A stretch of 25,000 nt of DNA from Symbiodinium natans (GCA_905221605.1 CAJNDS010002314.1:1-25000), one strand, 5' to 3'; shown: positions 16,774-23,514, counted from the first letter of the stretch. Numbers and translations are program-made. The notes: generated by a model not told the origin, from the sequence alone.

Positions 16774-17138
16774 CTCGGGATCACCAGAGTCGCAGTTCCT
16801 GCCCTTGAAAGCCTGGAAGCAATTTCAGGCTTAGGGTGGGGCTTCAGGGTTTTGCGTTTGGGGCTTACGGCTTCGGGTTTAGGGTCTAAGGCTTAAGGTA
16901 AACCCTACCTACGTCCTAAGGCCTCAGCAGGCTTTGTGTCAACGAACGCTCGGACTGAGGGGTTTCGGGCCGATTTAGGAATCCCTGAACCTTCAACCCT
17001 CAACCCTCAACCCTCGTCGAGAACGAAGTTTTTGAGATGTAGGGTTTGGGGCTTAGGTTTCAGGGCTAAGCCCTGTAAGCCGTAAAGCCCTGAACCAGTC
17101 GGACTCAGGGGGCGGTTATGGCAACCTAAAGCCTGAAC
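16774..17138. other. Mixed spacer with open segments and degenerate heptamers
   Basis: Short open segments occur on both strands (plus GITRVAVPALESLEAIS near 16780-16830; minus NPSVRAFVDTKPAEA near 16920-16965). Neither could be bounded convincingly. CCCTCAA units recur at 16985-17015. Confidence 0.5.
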
Positions 17139-17197
17139 CCTAAACCCTAAACCCTAAACCCTAAACCCCAAACCCTAAACCCCAAACCCTAAACCCC
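17139..17197 (-). repeat. CCCTAAA block
   Basis: About eight units, some CCCCAAA. Ends next to the exon-like island at 17219. Confidence 0.93.
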
Positions 17198-17218
17198 CAA
17201 GTAAGGCACGCTCTTCAC

Positions 17219-17323
17219 CGGGAAACACCGAGGCGCCACCATGGTGATCAAGCTATCGTTGTCCGTGTGACGTGCGATGGACCCAGGCCGCCCCAGATTC
17301 TTCACGTCGTACTCGATGTACCT
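17219..17323 (-). CDS. Exon-like island (minus strand), 35 codons; the clearest coding-like segment
   Basis: The minus strand reads RYIEYDVKNLGRPGSIA, then RHTDNDSLITMVAPRCFP, without stop over exactly 105 nt. It lies between 'aaacccttgag' (acceptor) and GTGAAG (donor), and the frame stays open 12 more codons into a stop in the heptamer block. Codons are varied and mostly G/C-ending, unlike repeat-derived ORFs. The acceptor lacks a strong pyrimidine tract because it sits in heptamer repeat. A different plus frame is also open. No family recognised. Confidence 0.38.
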
Positions 17324-17328
17324 CTCAA

Positions 17329-17391
17329 GGGTTTAGGGTTTAGGGTTTAGGGTTTAGCGTTTAGGGTTTAGGGTTTAGGGTTTAGGGTGTA
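17329..17391 (+). repeat. TTTAGGG block, about 9 units
   Basis: Clean units with one TTTAGCG. It directly abuts the exon-like island, so a minus-strand intron would end in CCCTAAA repeat. Confidence 0.95.
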
Positions 17392-17514
17392 GGGATTGGG
17401 ACTGAAAGCCTGACACCAGGACTTGGGTGTAGGCTGTTTAGAGTTTAGCGTCGCATGTACGCCGCACCTTAGGAGATGTCGGGCCCCACTCATGACTCCT
17501 CACGGACTGGAACA

Positions 17515-17561
17515 AACCCTAAACCCTAAACCCTAGACCCTAAACCCTAAACCCTAAACCC
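17515..17561 (-). repeat. CCCTAAA block, about 6 units
   Basis: Clean units with one CCCTAGA. Confidence 0.94.
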
Positions 17562-17626
17562 GTTTTTGGCATGAGTATGTGTGGAGACTCTCCAAGGCTC
17601 TTTCGAGCATCCAGATTGTTTCCCAC

Positions 17627-17678
17627 CTGCAGGCCCATGCCAGCAATCATCGCTGGTGTGAAAGACCCCTGGACCCAC
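17627..17678 (-). CDS. Exon-like island (minus strand), 17 codons
   Basis: The acceptor 'cttctttcgtctcag' has a proper pyrimidine tract. The segment reads VGPGVFHTSDDCWHGPA and meets GTGGGA as donor after CAG. The frame stays open past the donor (GKQSGCSKEPWR). It starts in phase 0, matching the phase-0 end of 17965-18061, which makes a 286-nt intron between them possible. A plus ORF of 42 codons overlaps (MSMCGDSPRLF start), so the strand is not certain. Confidence 0.33.
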
Positions 17679-17715
17679 CTGAGACGAAAGAAGTGACACT
17701 GCTGAAGAAGTCAAC

Positions 17716-17952
17716 CCTAAGCCCTACAAACCCTAAACCCTAAACCCTACACCCTAAACACACGCTTCCCAGGTTTTGAAGTACACACTGATTCTGAAGG
17801 CTTGTTAGGCCGTGAAGGGAATAGGCTTCAGGGTCTAGGATGGATTGATATTTGTTGAGGGTTCAGGGTTCATGGGGTTCAGAGACCTTCAACCCTACAC
17901 CCTGAGCACTAACCATAAACCCTAAACCCTAAACCCTAAACCCTAAACCCTA
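17716..17952 (-). repeat. Two short CCCTAAA blocks (17716-17760, 17922-17952)
   Basis: The spacer between them is unique with 'ggcttcaggg' and 'ggttcaggg' remnants. In the minus-strand gene model this whole stretch is intron. Confidence 0.9.
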
Positions 17953-17964
17953 ACTCCAAGCAAC

Positions 17965-18061
17965 CTGAAGCTTCTCAGAGGCTGTGGTGCCAGGCGGGGG
18001 TGTGGGGGGCTCGGCGCACTCGATTTCAGGGAAGACGAAATCGAGGATGTTTCCCCACATC
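17965..18061 (-). CDS. Exon-like island (minus strand), 32 codons
   Basis: After 'gatgtgcag' (acceptor) the minus strand reads MWGNILDFVFPEIECA, then EPPTPPPGTTASEKLQ, and meets GTTGCT after CAG. Past the donor the frame stops in 'gttag' of a heptamer. The first full codon is ATG, so it could alternatively be a start exon. Two plus frames are open. No family recognised. Confidence 0.35.
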
Positions 18062-18078
18062 CTGCACATCGGTATTGT

Positions 18079-18190
18079 GGGGTTTGGGTTTAGGGTTTAG
18101 GGTTTAGGGTTTAGGGTTTGGGGTTTAGGGCTTAGGGCTTAGGGCTTAGGGCTTAGGGTTTAGGGTTTAGGGCTTAGGGTTTGGGGTGTA
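18079..18190 (+). repeat. TTTAGGG block with GCTTAGG sub-array
   Basis: About 15 units. Four consecutive GCTTAGG-type units at about 18128-18158 form a local variant amplification. Confidence 0.94.
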
Positions 18191-18345
18191 AGGTTTGGAG
18201 TTTGCCACACACACAACACACATGTCTTTAGGGATTAGGGCTTGTTTAGGCCCTTCCAGGCCCTCCCCAAACCCCCTTGCAAGCCCTAACCCTAAACCCC
18301 TGAGGGGTTGGAGGGTTTTAGGGCTCTAGGGATGATATAGGTTGT

Positions 18346-18599
18346 TTGGTTTTTAGGGTTTTAGGGTTTAGGGTTTTAGGGTTTAGGGTTGTAGGGTTTT
18401 AGGGTTTTAGGGTTTTAGGGTTTTAGGGTTTTAGGGTTTTAGGGTTTTAGGGTTTTAGGGTTTTAGGGTTTTAGGGTTTTATGGTTTTAGGGTTTTAGGG
18501 TTTTAGGGTTTTAGGGTTTTAGGGTTTTAGGGTTTTAGGGTTTTAGGGTTTTAGGGTTTTAGGGTTTTAGGGTTTTAGGGTTTTAGGGTTTTAGGGTTG
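18346..18599 (+). repeat. Homogenised octamer array TTTTAGGG, about 29 units
   Basis: Mixed 7- and 8-mers at the left (18346-18393), then about 25 consecutive TTTTAGGG units with a single ATGG break near 18481. It is the longest uniform block of the octamer variant in the window. Confidence 0.96.
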
Positions 18600-18617
18600 C
18601 CGGGTTTAGACCCTTAC

Positions 18618-18643
18618 AAGATAAGGGGCATGAGAACAGGACT
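18618..18643 (-). CDS. Possible micro-exon (minus strand), 26 nt
   Basis: The acceptor is textbook ('ggcttgttttttttcag') and the donor is GTAAGG. The 26 nt between them are 'agtcctgttctcatgcccc' plus 'ttatctt' and are open in all frames. The splice signals are the best in the window, while the coding content is too short to judge. Confidence 0.3.
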
Positions 18644-18818
18644 CTGAAAAAAAACAAGCCATATCCAGAACTCAATGCTTACATTCTTAACAAAAAACAA
18701 TGAACGTAAAATGAAGATAGCCGCCCAGCACGTGTGAAATGACACGTAGAGGTCCTTCGTACATAGTAGTCTGGGTTAACGCCAAATAACACACAACCAA
18801 AAACCCTGACTAACAGTG
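18644..18818. other. Unique spacer; intron-like on the minus strand
   Basis: AT-richer than its surroundings, without heptamers. It would be the intron preceding the micro-exon. A further 25-nt open piece between 'aacccag' and GTGTCA (minus, near 18752-18776) is possible but unsupported. Confidence 0.5.
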
Positions 18819-18881
18819 AGGCCCTAAACCCTAAACCCTAAACCCTAAACCCTAAACCCTAAACCCTAAACCCTAAACCCT
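18819..18881 (-). repeat. CCCTAAA block, about 9 units
   Basis: Clean array between two unique spacers. Confidence 0.95.
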
Positions 18882-18892
18882 CAAGACCAGGA

Positions 18893-19238
18893 TAAATAGA
18901 AATTGTATGTGGTATCATCATGAGTGTCCCATGTTATTTGTCTAAGCAGCTGATACGCCGAGCTTAAGGAAATGAACTCAAAGCGCCCTCGGAAGCCCAA
19001 ACATTCAATTCACTTAAAGTTCCAAGCTATTTGTCTAAACAGCTGACAAGCAGAGCTGAAGGAAACTCAAACAGAGTGGTTGTACTATTCAGAATTTGGC
19101 TCACCCCCCCCTCCCCCAGCCCCAGCCCCAGCCTAGCCCGCCCCAGCCCCAGTCCAAGGCAAAAAAACTCGCTCAAAACTTTCGGTCAAAACTTTCGCTC
19201 AAAACTCCGGACCTGAACACTATACAATTTCTATAAAC
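18893..19238. repeat. Spacer with a direct repeat and matching inverted ends
   Basis: A segment of about 52 bp with 'atttgtctaa.cagctga' and 'gagct.aaggaaa' occurs at 18931 and again at 19023. 'aatagaaattgtat' at the left end is inverted at the right end ('atacaatttctat', 19221-19233). Inside are CCCCAG repeats (19117-19155) and three 'tcaaaact' units. It could be a degraded element; no target duplication found. Confidence 0.55.
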
Positions 19239-19443
19239 CCCGCACCCTAACCCCTGAACAACCCTACTAAGCCCACACCCAAGAGAGCTCTCAACCCTAA
19301 ACACGAAACCCTAGGCCCGAAACCCTAAACCCCAAAACCCAAAAACCGTAGACCCTAAAGCCAAAACCCTAAACCAAAACCCCAAAATCCTACACTCTAA
19401 AGCCAAAACCCAACACCCGAAACCCTAAACCCCCAAACCATCA
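19239..19443 (-). repeat. Highly degenerate C-rich heptamer tract
   Basis: Units such as CCCGAAA, CCCCAAAA and AGCCAAAA lie around sparse CCCTAAA. Confidence 0.8.
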
Positions 19444-19445
19444 AC

Positions 19446-19506
19446 AGGGTTTAGGGTTTAGGGTTTAGGGGTTAGGGGTTAGGGTTTAGGGTTTCGGGTT
19501 TAGGGT
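19446..19506 (+). repeat. TTTAGGG block
   Basis: About eight units with GGTTAGG and TTTCGGG variants. It faces the degenerate C-rich tract on its left and switches back to C-rich units on its right. Confidence 0.92.
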
Positions 19507-19560
19507 GCTAAAACGAAAACCCCAAACCCTAAACCCCTAAACCCGCGGCCTCTTTTCCAC

Positions 19561-19654
19561 CGACCAGGCCGAGTGGATCAGCTTCTCAAAGAGCCCCGGC
19601 GCTCGCCGCTGCAGCACTTCCTGCATGAAGAGCGCAGAGGAGTTCCCTTCTTCC
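19561..19654 (-). CDS. Exon-like island (minus strand), 31 codons
   Basis: After 'caagcctag' the minus strand reads EEGNSSALFMQEVLQ, then RRAPGLFEKLIHSAWS, and meets GTGGAA. Codons are mostly G/C-ending, and FMQEVLQRRAPGLFEKLI looks like an amphipathic helical segment. The plus strand has an acceptor with a better pyrimidine tract ('ctcttttccaccgaccag') and a 25-codon open frame, so plus cannot be excluded. No family recognised. Confidence 0.35.
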
Positions 19655-19663
19655 CTAGGCTTG

Positions 19664-19839
19664 GTTTAGGGTTGAGGGGTTTAGGGTTTAGGGGTTGAGG
19701 GGTTGAGGGGTTGAGGGGTTTAGGGTTTAGGGTCTAGGGTTTAGGGCTGCCCTAGCCTGCCGGTTTAGGGTTTAGGGTTTAGGGTTTAGGGTGTAGGGTG
19801 TAGGGTTTAGGGTTTAGGGTTTAGGGTTTAGGGTTTAGG
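19664..19839 (+). repeat. TTTAGGG block with TTGAGGGG and TGTAGGG variants
   Basis: Two arrays separated by 'ctgccctagcctgccgg'. The left one contains four GGTTGAGG-type units, the right one two TGTAGGG units. Confidence 0.94.
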
Positions 19840-20062
19840 GTCTCTTCATGGAATAGCGTGGTGAGTGAACTAGAGAACGAACCCGCTCAATAATACTATT
19901 CACAGCCCGTATTGTAAGGAACGCATGAGTGGGGCTTTTAGCATTATTAGGAGTGTCCTCTTCCTTACTTACTTCTTCCATATCGCTTACTAGTTCACTG
20001 CGCTCACTCGGTCTTTCACTCTTGATAAAGCCAACTACGGCGCGCGTGAACTTGCCCGTAAT
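19835..20062 (-). CDS. Open coding-like segment (minus strand), 75 codons, no start codon
   Basis: Open from just after a TAA to a TAA formed by the first heptamer. It reads GKFTRAVVGFIKSERPSE, then RSELVSDMEEVSKEEDTP, then NNAKSPTHAFLTIRAVNSII and ERVRSLVHSP. The middle is charged and the ends mixed hydrophobic, unlike any repeat. A canonical donor motif (GTAAGT) lies inside, after GAAGAA near 19970, so the exon might end there. An overlapping minus frame upstream contains IRVFHEGFIFENPLLNY, which could indicate a frameshifted pseudogene. Confidence 0.32.
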   Translation of the reverse strand: MTGKFTRAVVGFIKSERPSERSELVSDMEEVSKEEDTPNNAKSPTHAFLTIRAVNSIIERVRSLVHSPRYSMKRP

Positions 20063-20360
20063 TTAATAGTGGGTTTTCAAAGATGAAACCTTCATGAAAG
20101 ACTCTGATGAGAAAAACACCCAAAAACGTATTGCATATATTGCATGTCGTACATGAACTGAAAAATGCACGATATTCTGAGAGGATAAAGTTGGGTTGTA
20201 AGGGTCTACGGGTTGACAAGTTAGCGCAGAAGTTCATCCAGCTCACTTGTGGCCCACAGCAGCATCACAGGCTGTGGCTGTTTCTATCAGGGTGTCGGGT
20301 TCAGGGGTTGTAGACATACCTCTGAAGGCAGACTCTTGATGTTGCCGGCTCTGTGCTTGG
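20063..20360. other. Heptamer-free unique DNA, possible continuation of the gene fragment
   Basis: The longest heptamer-free unique stretch of the right domain (19840-20360 in all). Overlapping ORFs occur on both strands (plus 20107-20313, minus 20016-20246), and which is real, if either, cannot be told. Confidence 0.5.
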
Positions 20361-20409
20361 GTTTAGGGTATAGGGTATAGGGTATAGGGTTTAGAGTTTA
20401 GGGTTTAAT
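20360..20409 (+). repeat. Short TATAGGG and TTTAGGG block
   Basis: Three TATAGGG units within TTTAGGG, a point-variant amplification. Confidence 0.9.
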
Positions 20410-20754
20410 TAGGTTTTTGCAGACATCCCCACAGTTGACCCAATCCTCTGCACCTTAAACCCAAACCCCAAACCCCAAACCCCAAACCAACGGCCTGCAC
20501 GGGGCAGACAACCCTGACACCTAAGAACCTTGAAGAGGATAGTCGGAGCTTTCTCCCCGTCCCCCGAATATGAGTAGGGGGTTTGAGGGCCCTTGAGGCA
20601 AACTTATGAGGTGTGATAGAGGATGCTTGGGTTTGGCTTCCGAACTCCAAACCTTACATCAAGCCTTGCACTTCAACACAGAAGCTCTTGGAACCTAAGC
20701 CCCTAACCCCCTAGACCCCTAAGCCCTGAACGCCCTGAGCACTAAAGCCTAAAC
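20410..20754. other. Spacer with a minus-strand open segment
   Basis: Minus 20528-20650 reads SITPHKFASRALKPP and GRKLRLSSSR up to a GTTCTT. It lacks an ATG, and the lower part is CCCCAAA-type repeat. Weak coding candidate only. Confidence 0.4.
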
Positions 20755-20784
20755 TCAACCCTAAACCCCTAAACCCTAAACCCT

Positions 20785-21118
20785 GAAAAAACCTGAGTCA
20801 AAGGTTTCGGTCCTCGATCCGCCACACCTCGTGTGCCTGGCATCCCGGAAAGAGACTTTCTTTTCTGGAGGCGCAGAGCTCACGGGGTCCTAGGACCTAG
20901 GATCAAGACTGAGAATATGGGGGGAGGGTCCCGAACATGGGGGCACCTTTTTGGGGAGCGAATCCTAGTATTTGGGGGTCTTTTCTAAAGGGCCCCCCCC
21001 CCCTATCTTCGTAAACCCCATGTGGTTGACGCTACGTGTTGCTTGCAAAAGCAATCCTCAAGCCGGAAAACCGCCCCGACGCCAACCCCTTAAGCAGGGC
21101 ATGGGAGGAGGGGGCTCC
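20785..21118. other. Unique spacer; weak exon-like piece at 20828-20864
   Basis: The minus strand between 'gcgcctccag' and GTGTGG reads KKVSFRDARHTR (37 nt). A C run covers about 20993-21003. The rest holds nothing recognisable. Confidence 0.45.
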
Positions 21119-21319
21119 CGAAACCCTAAACCCTAAACCCTAAACCCTAAACCCTAAAGCCTAAAGCCTGAAGCCTAAACCCTAAACCCTAAACCCTAAC
21201 CCTAAAGGCCCTAAACCCTAAAGGCCCTAAACCCTAAAGGCCCGAAACCCTAAAGGCCCTAAACCCTAAAGGCCCGAAACCCTAAAGGCCCTAAACCCTA
21301 AACCCTAAACCCTAAACCC
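21119..21319 (-). repeat. CCCTAAA block containing a 16-bp higher-order array
   Basis: From 21200 to 21295 there are six copies of a 16-bp unit, CCCTAAAGG plus CCCTAAA. In copies three and five the second half is CCCGAAA, so the array itself alternates. Plain heptamers flank it on both sides. Confidence 0.93.
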
Positions 21320-21457
21320 TGGACTTCAAGGCTATGGGCTCCCCTGGTGTGCACCAAGAGGGTCCACTTGTGTGGTGCAGCTCTGAAATCCCCTAAGGGG
21401 TGCATGTGTAACTGCGGGGGTTTCAGGGTATCTAATGAACGCTGGCCTATCCGGTGA

Positions 21458-21560
21458 TTTAGGGTTTAGGGTTTAGGGTTGAGGGCTTAGGGGAAACCCT
21501 AAACCCTAAACCCTAAACCCTAAACCCTAAACCCTAAACCCTAAACCCTAAACCCTAAAC
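21458..21560. repeat. Head-to-head telomere-like junction with no spacer
   Basis: G-rich units (21458-21493, about five, the last ones TTGAGGG and CTTAGGGG) run directly into AAACCC and about nine clean CCCTAAA units (21494-21560). This is the sequence order expected from an end-to-end telomere fusion, on a very small scale. Confidence 0.93.
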
Positions 21561-21745
21561 GAAAAGGTCCATGTACCCTTTGGGGTGGATACTTGGGCCC
21601 TGAAGCTGTAGGAACCCGTCTCAAGCCCAAGAATCTGCTGTATAGGAGCAGTGGAGTTTACAGCAATAAGGGACCCCCCCTCAGAAGAAAAGGACCCCAA
21701 TAAGGTACCCCCCAAGTTTCGGAAACCTCCACATGGACCCTTTAG
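21561..21745. mobile_element. Candidate 185-bp element with short inverted ends
   Basis: 'aaaggtccatgt' at 21563-21574 and 'acatggaccctttagg' at 21731-21746 are inverted, with one extra base in the right copy. Inside, 21699-21726 resembles the right arm of the 68-bp hairpin at 15413. No target duplication found; tentative. Confidence 0.4.
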
Positions 21746-22107
21746 GTTCAGGGTGTAGGGTTTGGGGCTTAGACTCTCCTGGCAAGGCCCCTCCATCTGG
21801 CCTGAGCCGAGGCAAGGCTACAACTCGAAACAGCGATCACGGAATACTCGCAGCCCACTGACATATTTAAATTTCACTGGCAAGGCCGACGCAAGGCTAT
21901 ATAGTTTTGGCGCTGGGGCTGCACTCCAGGGGCCCCAACAGCGGCTCGGAAGACATGGAATAATCTGTCACACAGGCAAGCACAGCGTTGCGTTTGGCGC
22001 AGCACGTGGATGATGGTGATGATGGCCGGTGGAACCAACGGCCTGGGAGCCGCCAGACAATGCTCCCAGATTAATTAGGGAGGAGTCCATAATCCGGGGG
22101 TGTTTCA
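21746..22107. other. Unique spacer; nothing assigned
   Basis: Contains 'ggcaaggc' twice about 103 bp apart (21781 and 21880), each in a 'ctggcaaggc' context. Plus 21762-22013 is open but has no recognisable domain. Confidence 0.5.
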
Positions 22108-22340
22108 ACGGTTAGAGGTTTAGGGTTTAGGGTTAGGGTTTAGGGTTTAGGGTTTAGGGTTTAGGGTTTAGGGTTTAGGGTTTAGGGTTTAGGGTTTAGG
22201 GTTTAGGGTTTAGGGTTTAGGGTTTAGGGTTTAGGGTTTTTAGGGTTTTTCGGGTTTAGGGTTTAGGGTTTAGGGTTTAGGGTGTAGGGTGTAGGGTGTA
22301 GGGTTTACGGTTTAGGGTTTAGGGTTTTAGAGGTTTAGCA
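22108..22340 (+). repeat. Long TTTAGGG block, about 31 units
   Basis: Clean array with one hexamer near its start and a TTTTTAGGG/TTTTTCGGG break near 22240. Three TGTAGGG units occur near 22285-22300. Confidence 0.96.
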
Positions 22341-22342
22341 AC

Positions 22343-22417
22343 CTCCCTTGGCAGACGTGTCGGAGCGTCGTAGCCCAGATCCTCATCCCGGTCATCAATG
22401 GCCCAGGCTTCGCCGTC
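22343..22417 (-). CDS. Exon-like island (minus strand), 25 codons
   Basis: Between 'cctgcgcaag' and GTTGCT the minus strand reads DGEAWAIDDRDEDLGYD, then APTRLPRE, exactly 75 nt in phase 0. The donor hexamer GTTGCT is the same as at 17965-18061. The plus strand also offers an acceptor ('acctcccttggcag') and donor (CAG then GTTTCG) around an open frame (TCRSVVAQILIPVI), so the strand is unresolved. It is wedged between two G-rich heptamer blocks. Confidence 0.32.
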
Positions 22418-22437
22418 CTTGCGCAGGTTTCGATATC

Positions 22438-22531
22438 AGGGTTTAGGGTTTAGGGTTTAGGGTTTAGGGTAAGTCGGTAACACTCCAGCAATGCTGACCT
22501 CAGCCCTACATCCCGGGGGGGGGGGGGGGGG
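22438..22531. repeat. Short TTTAGGG block (22438-22471) and 17-G run (22515-22531)
   Basis: About five heptamers, a unique 43-bp stretch, then a G homopolymer. Confidence 0.92.
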
Positions 22532-22620
22532 TTAAGGGTTGAGGGCTTCCTCTCTCCACCTTCGCACACTGCTTGGGGAATGCGAGCCTGAGGCTAGCTC
22601 CAACAGCTTCTGGCGCGGCG

Positions 22621-22621
22621 G

Positions 22622-22686
<65 letters not shown>

Positions 22687-22687
22687 G
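22621..22687. repeat. (GTT)22 trinucleotide microsatellite
   Basis: A pure 67-bp run. The minus strand reads (CAA)n, a polyglutamine frame continuing as PPRQKLLELASGSHSPS and then SVRRWREEALNP, which looks coding. However, an in-frame TGA lies two codons upstream of the CAA run and no acceptor is visible. Plus frames give polycysteine or polyvaline. Coding status is unresolved. Confidence 0.9.
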
Positions 22688-22801
22688 CGGTCAGGTGTTA
22701 ACCCTAAACCCTAAACCCTGGACCCTGGAAACCCTAACAACTTCTCACGCAACACAATGTGAATTTTGGGAGCACTTCGTGGAGCCTCCGCCTCCATGTG
22801 C

Positions 22802-23086
22802 ATCTCTTCTTAAGGGATGTTAGCCCCCTAATACTAACCAGTCCTCAAGAGGGATTCTAGTAGAGGGGGTACTAGAGTCCCTTTTTAAGGACTTAAAGCC
22901 CTATACACCCCAAATAAACCCTATAAACCCTGTAAACCCTATAAACCCCATAGCCATAAGCCCCAAAACCCCAAATAAACCCTATAAACCCTGTAAACCA
23001 TATAAACCCTATAAACCCCATAAGCCCCATAAACCCTTTTTTTAAGGACTGCTAGTATAAGGGGCGGAAAAGCCCAACTCTCTTCT
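22802..23086. mobile_element. Short inverted-repeat element, copy 2 (22811-23077), interrupted by telomere-like repeat
   Basis: Left arm 'agggatgttagcccccta' with 'atactaaccagtcc', right arm 'aaggactgctagtataagg' with 'ggcggaaaagcccaa'. The 9-bp flanks 'atctcttct' and 'ctctcttct' match 8 of 9. Within the right arm, 'ccctttttaaggact' (22879-22893) reappears with two extra T at 23034-23050, bracketing about 140 bp of CCCTATAAA-type repeat. Confidence 0.75.
22900..23036 (-). repeat. CCCTATAAA and CCCTGTAAA nonamer array inside a mobile element
   Basis: About 14 degenerate units. It includes an internal duplication starting 'ccccaaataaaccctataaa' at 22908 and again at 22970. Confidence 0.88.
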
Positions 23087-23147
23087 CTGCTCTGCTTTCC
23101 GGCGCCAGCTCACTATTCGGAGGGACCCGGAAGGGCAGACAAAAGGA

Positions 23148-23237
23148 AGGGTTTAGGGTTTAGGGTTTAGGGTTTAGGGTTTAGGGTTTAGGGTTTAGGG
23201 TTTAGAGTTTAGGGATTAGGGTTTAGGAATTAGGGGG
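23148..23237 (+). repeat. TTTAGGG block, about 12 units
   Basis: Clean left, with TTTAGAG and ATTAGGG variants to the right. Confidence 0.95.
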
Positions 23238-23315
23238 ATACCGGGGATACCTAAACTCTGACTACAAGCCTAAACCCTTAGAAGGCTAGCGAGCAGGGGT
23301 CGTGACAACTTCAAG

Positions 23316-23378
23316 CTAGCGAGCGTGGCTTCTCGTCTTGGGGACAACATCGGCATCAAGAATGTTCTGATCATTCGG
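23316..23378 (-). CDS. Exon-like island (minus strand), 20 codons plus stop; strand ambiguous
   Basis: After 'tactgtttttcaaag' the minus strand reads PNDQNILDADVVPKTRSHAR and TAG. On the plus strand the same DNA reads DNFKLASVASRLGDN then IGIKNVLIIRL and TGA (23294-23384), preceded by 'gcgagcag'. Both look like terminal exons, and only one can be real. Two near-identical 'ctagcgagc' motifs lie at 23286 and 23316. Confidence 0.3.
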   Translation of the reverse strand, partial: PNDQNILDADVVPKTRSHAR

Positions 23379-23394
23379 CTTTGAAAAACAGTAT

Positions 23395-23514
23395 GCTTAG
23401 GATTTGGGATGTTCCCCCTTATACTAACAGTCCTTACTAGGGATTGTAGTACCCCCCGATTATTAATCCCTATGAAGGACTGCTAGTATAAGGGGGAACA
23501 TTCCAGCTTAGGAT
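23395..23514. mobile_element. Short inverted-repeat element, copy 3 (23404-23505) with perfect 9-bp duplication
   Basis: The arms 'ttgggatgttccccctta' and 'taagggggaacattcca' extend inward as an almost perfect palindrome of about 40 bp per arm ('tactaacagtcctt' against 'aaggactgctagta'). Identical flanks GCTTAGGAT occur at 23395-23403 and 23506-23514. This is the best preserved of three copies and non-autonomous. The 9-bp duplication suggests a Mutator-type transposase acting in trans (inferred). Confidence 0.9.

Noticed and set aside
17572-17702. Independent plus-strand gene starting MSMCGDSP
   Set aside because: A 42-codon frame opposite a minus-strand segment that has a better acceptor. 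Kept only as an alternative reading.
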